Shown: positions 4,724 through 6,075 of the stretch, one piece after another
Layout of the letters: each line of letters begins with the position of its first letter
How positions within the stretch are numbered: the first letter of the stretch is position 1
The notes under the pieces: model-generated
Database searches by the model: none
Told to the model about the DNA's origin: nothing
Seen by the model: only the letters and a program-made list of their open reading frames with translations
Made by a program: the position numbers and the translations under genes
From: Nitrospirota bacterium
Lineage (GTDB): Bacteria > Nitrospinota_A > UBA7883
NCBI GenBank assembly: GCA_011052055.1
Contig: DRJW01000070.1
Span: forward strand, 1-6,075
Reading direction: 5' to 3'
Length of the DNA stretch: 6,075 nt

Positions 4724-6075
4724 TTACAAATAGTTTTTCAATTCTTGGTATACTTTCGAGGCAAACTTATTTAAATAAGGCGCATCATTAATGACAGGTG
4801 TAGCGTTGTTGGATTTTCTATATATAAGTATAAATGAGCCACTCATATTTCTGGCTACTATTCCATTATATGCCGCTATCATCTTTGCTTTGTATTTACT
4901 TGTAACATCCAATCCATTTATATCATACCAATATAATCCAGTATATTTGTTTGAGCCCCGCCCAAATATTGTCTGAATTGTTTTTAAATTCATATCCGAA
5001 GACACTCTTAAGGATACAACTTTTGAGATTTTATTAAGCTTGCGTAACTTGTAATTAACTAATTCTTTACCTTGTTTTTGATCTTGGTAATATCCAATAT
5101 AAAGAAATATCTCTTCACCAGAGGCATTCCTATATACCCTGGCCAATTCCGAATCAGCGCCACTAGCCCTGTATGGAATTCTCTCCACATTAATTATCTC
5201 CTCACCACTCCACCCACCCAGGTCGAACGGAAATTTATTTAATTCCACCTTTAAAGGTTTGGGAATAATTGTGTGGCTATATTGATAACCACCTATACAT
5301 AATAACGCAAATATTGAGACGTATATTGCTTTGGCTATGTTTTTTGAGTTTCCAACAGTTTTCAGATCAACCTTAGTATCATGCCCAACGTCAGGTTTAA
5401 CAACCTTGTTAGTTACATAATTCAGGATCAGTATGCCTAGATATAGGAAAAAAAATCCGATTACATAGACAAACCATCCTTGAAATATATGCAAGGGGCC
5501 ATGCAAAGGCCCTCCGTAGTAATATGACCAAAGGGCAATAACCGTTACGCGTAAGCTATTACCCAATATTCCTATGAATAATGCGTATATAAGAAATAAT
5601 ATTTTTGTCCACCATATTTCCAAATAAAATACCGCCAAAGGAATGCCAATGGCAAATACGACGACCAGATAATTAAGACCGCTACAAGCGATCGCGACTT
5701 CCAATCTAATATTGGGTAATTCAAGATATTGGGCATTCTGAAATACCGGTATATCCAGGAATTTCAAGAAAGTTGCGCCTATGTTCGCTGAGAGTAATTG
5801 AAACGGCCAATGAATTTCGTCGAATCCATCGGCAATTGGAAACATAAAGATGAGGTAAATTAGTGGTAGCCACAGCGCTTTTAGCATCTTCCAACCAAAG
5901 ATCAGTAATATTAGCCCCGGAATAATAATAGTTAACGAAAATAACTCAACAATAACGACATTACTGATCTGCCCCACATATAGCGCCATGCTACCTATGA
6001 GCGTTACAACAACACCTACGGCTATTTGTGGCTCTATTTGTATAGTATGTAATCTTTTTCTGTCAGACCACACGA
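4724..6075 (-). CDS. Exosortase with C-terminal EpsI domain (fusion), N-terminus missing
   Basis: 449 codons plus two bases are in the window and the frame stays open at its right edge. The first visible codon, GTG, is internal: V-WSDRKRL matches the segment just after the first exosortase helices, so roughly 80-100 N-terminal residues are missing. Numbered from that GTG, the exosortase domain (about 1-222) is polytopic and has the catalytic cysteine in ACSGLNYL (C130), the arginine in GNSLRVTV (R175) and the histidine in HGPLHIFQGW (H195; H191 is nearby). These enzymes cut and anchor proteins with C-terminal sorting signals at the inner membrane. After another helix (about 247-262) comes an EpsI/DUF3485 domain (about 270-449) marked by FPFDLGGWSGEE, ELARVYRNASGEE, YIGYYQDQKQGKE and YTGLYWYDINGLDV. 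The usual HSPxxCLPG motif after the GYY segment is absent; LVNYKLRKL is there instead. The stop is TAA, with three more in-frame stops in the next four codons. It heads the glycosyltransferase run and is probably cotranscribed with it. Confidence 0.9.
   Translation of the reverse strand, partial: VWSDRKRLHTIQIEPQIAVGVVVTLIGSMALYVGQISNVVIVELFSLTIIIPGLILLIFGWKMLKALWLPLIYLIFMFPIADGFDEIHWPFQLLSANIGATFLKFLDIPVFQNAQYLELPNIRLEVAIACSGLNYLVVVFAIGIPLAVFYLEIWWTKILFLIYALFIGILGNSLRVTVIALWSYYYGGPLHGPLHIFQGWFVYVIGFFFLYLGILILNYVTNKVVKPDVGHDTKVDLKTVGNSKNIAKAIYVSIFALLCIGGYQYSHTIIPKPLKVELNKFPFDLGGWSGEEIINVERIPYRASGADSELARVYRNASGEEIFLYIGYYQDQKQGKELVNYKLRKLNKISKVVSLRVSSDMNLKTIQTIFGRGSNKYTGLYWYDINGLDVTSKYKAKMIAAYNGIVARNMSGSFILIYRKSNNATPVINDAPYLNKFASKVYQELKNYL

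Noticed and set aside
6071..6073. GTG as the true start of the exosortase
   Set aside because: The residues that follow match the interior of exosortases, and the helices and motifs before this point would be missing. The gene must continue beyond the window.
1..6075. CRISPR array, tRNA, insertion sequence or attachment site
   Set aside because: No regularly spaced repeats, cloverleaf-like sequence, transposase motif or flanking inverted repeats were seen.

Overview
This window is part of a polysaccharide or cell-envelope biosynthesis locus, read entirely on the minus strand. Both ends are cut by real genes. In transcription order (right to left) it holds: an exosortase fused to an EpsI domain (N-terminus missing); a membrane-anchored family 2 glycosyltransferase (EpsO/BcsA-like); a cytoplasmic family 4 glycosyltransferase; an ExoA-like family 2 glycosyltransferase with C-terminal membrane helices; a PAPS-dependent sulfotransferase; and the first 50 codons of a probable hexapeptide-repeat acyltransferase. 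The spacers between the first four genes are 47, 4 and 17 bases, so these genes look like one transcription unit. Gaps of 214 and 122 bases before the last two genes leave room for internal promoters or RNA signals.

The genes suggest a Gram-negative exopolysaccharide producer, because exosortase/EpsI systems are found in Gram-negative lineages with large EPS clusters and PEP-CTERM-type surface proteins. Base composition is moderate to AT-rich. I cannot name a genus. The likely pathway is stepwise transfer of sugars to a lipid carrier by the three glycosyltransferases, followed by decoration with sulfate and perhaps acyl groups. The exosortase would process sorting-tagged proteins at the membrane. 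No PEP-CTERM substrate, flippase, polymerase or export gene is visible here.

The most interesting signals lie below gene level. The EpsO-like glycosyltransferase gene carries a G8 run on its coding strand near its 3' end and an A9 run near its 5' end. Loss of one G, or a +1 slip in the G8 run, would join it in frame to the next glycosyltransferase. The 17-base spacer before the ExoA-like gene lies within a perfect 9-bp tandem repeat that resembles the thrombin-aptamer G-quadruplex. The gap before the sulfotransferase contains a perfect extended -10 promoter motif and a possible 19-codon leader. I found no tRNA, rRNA, CRISPR array, insertion sequence or convincing intrinsic terminator.
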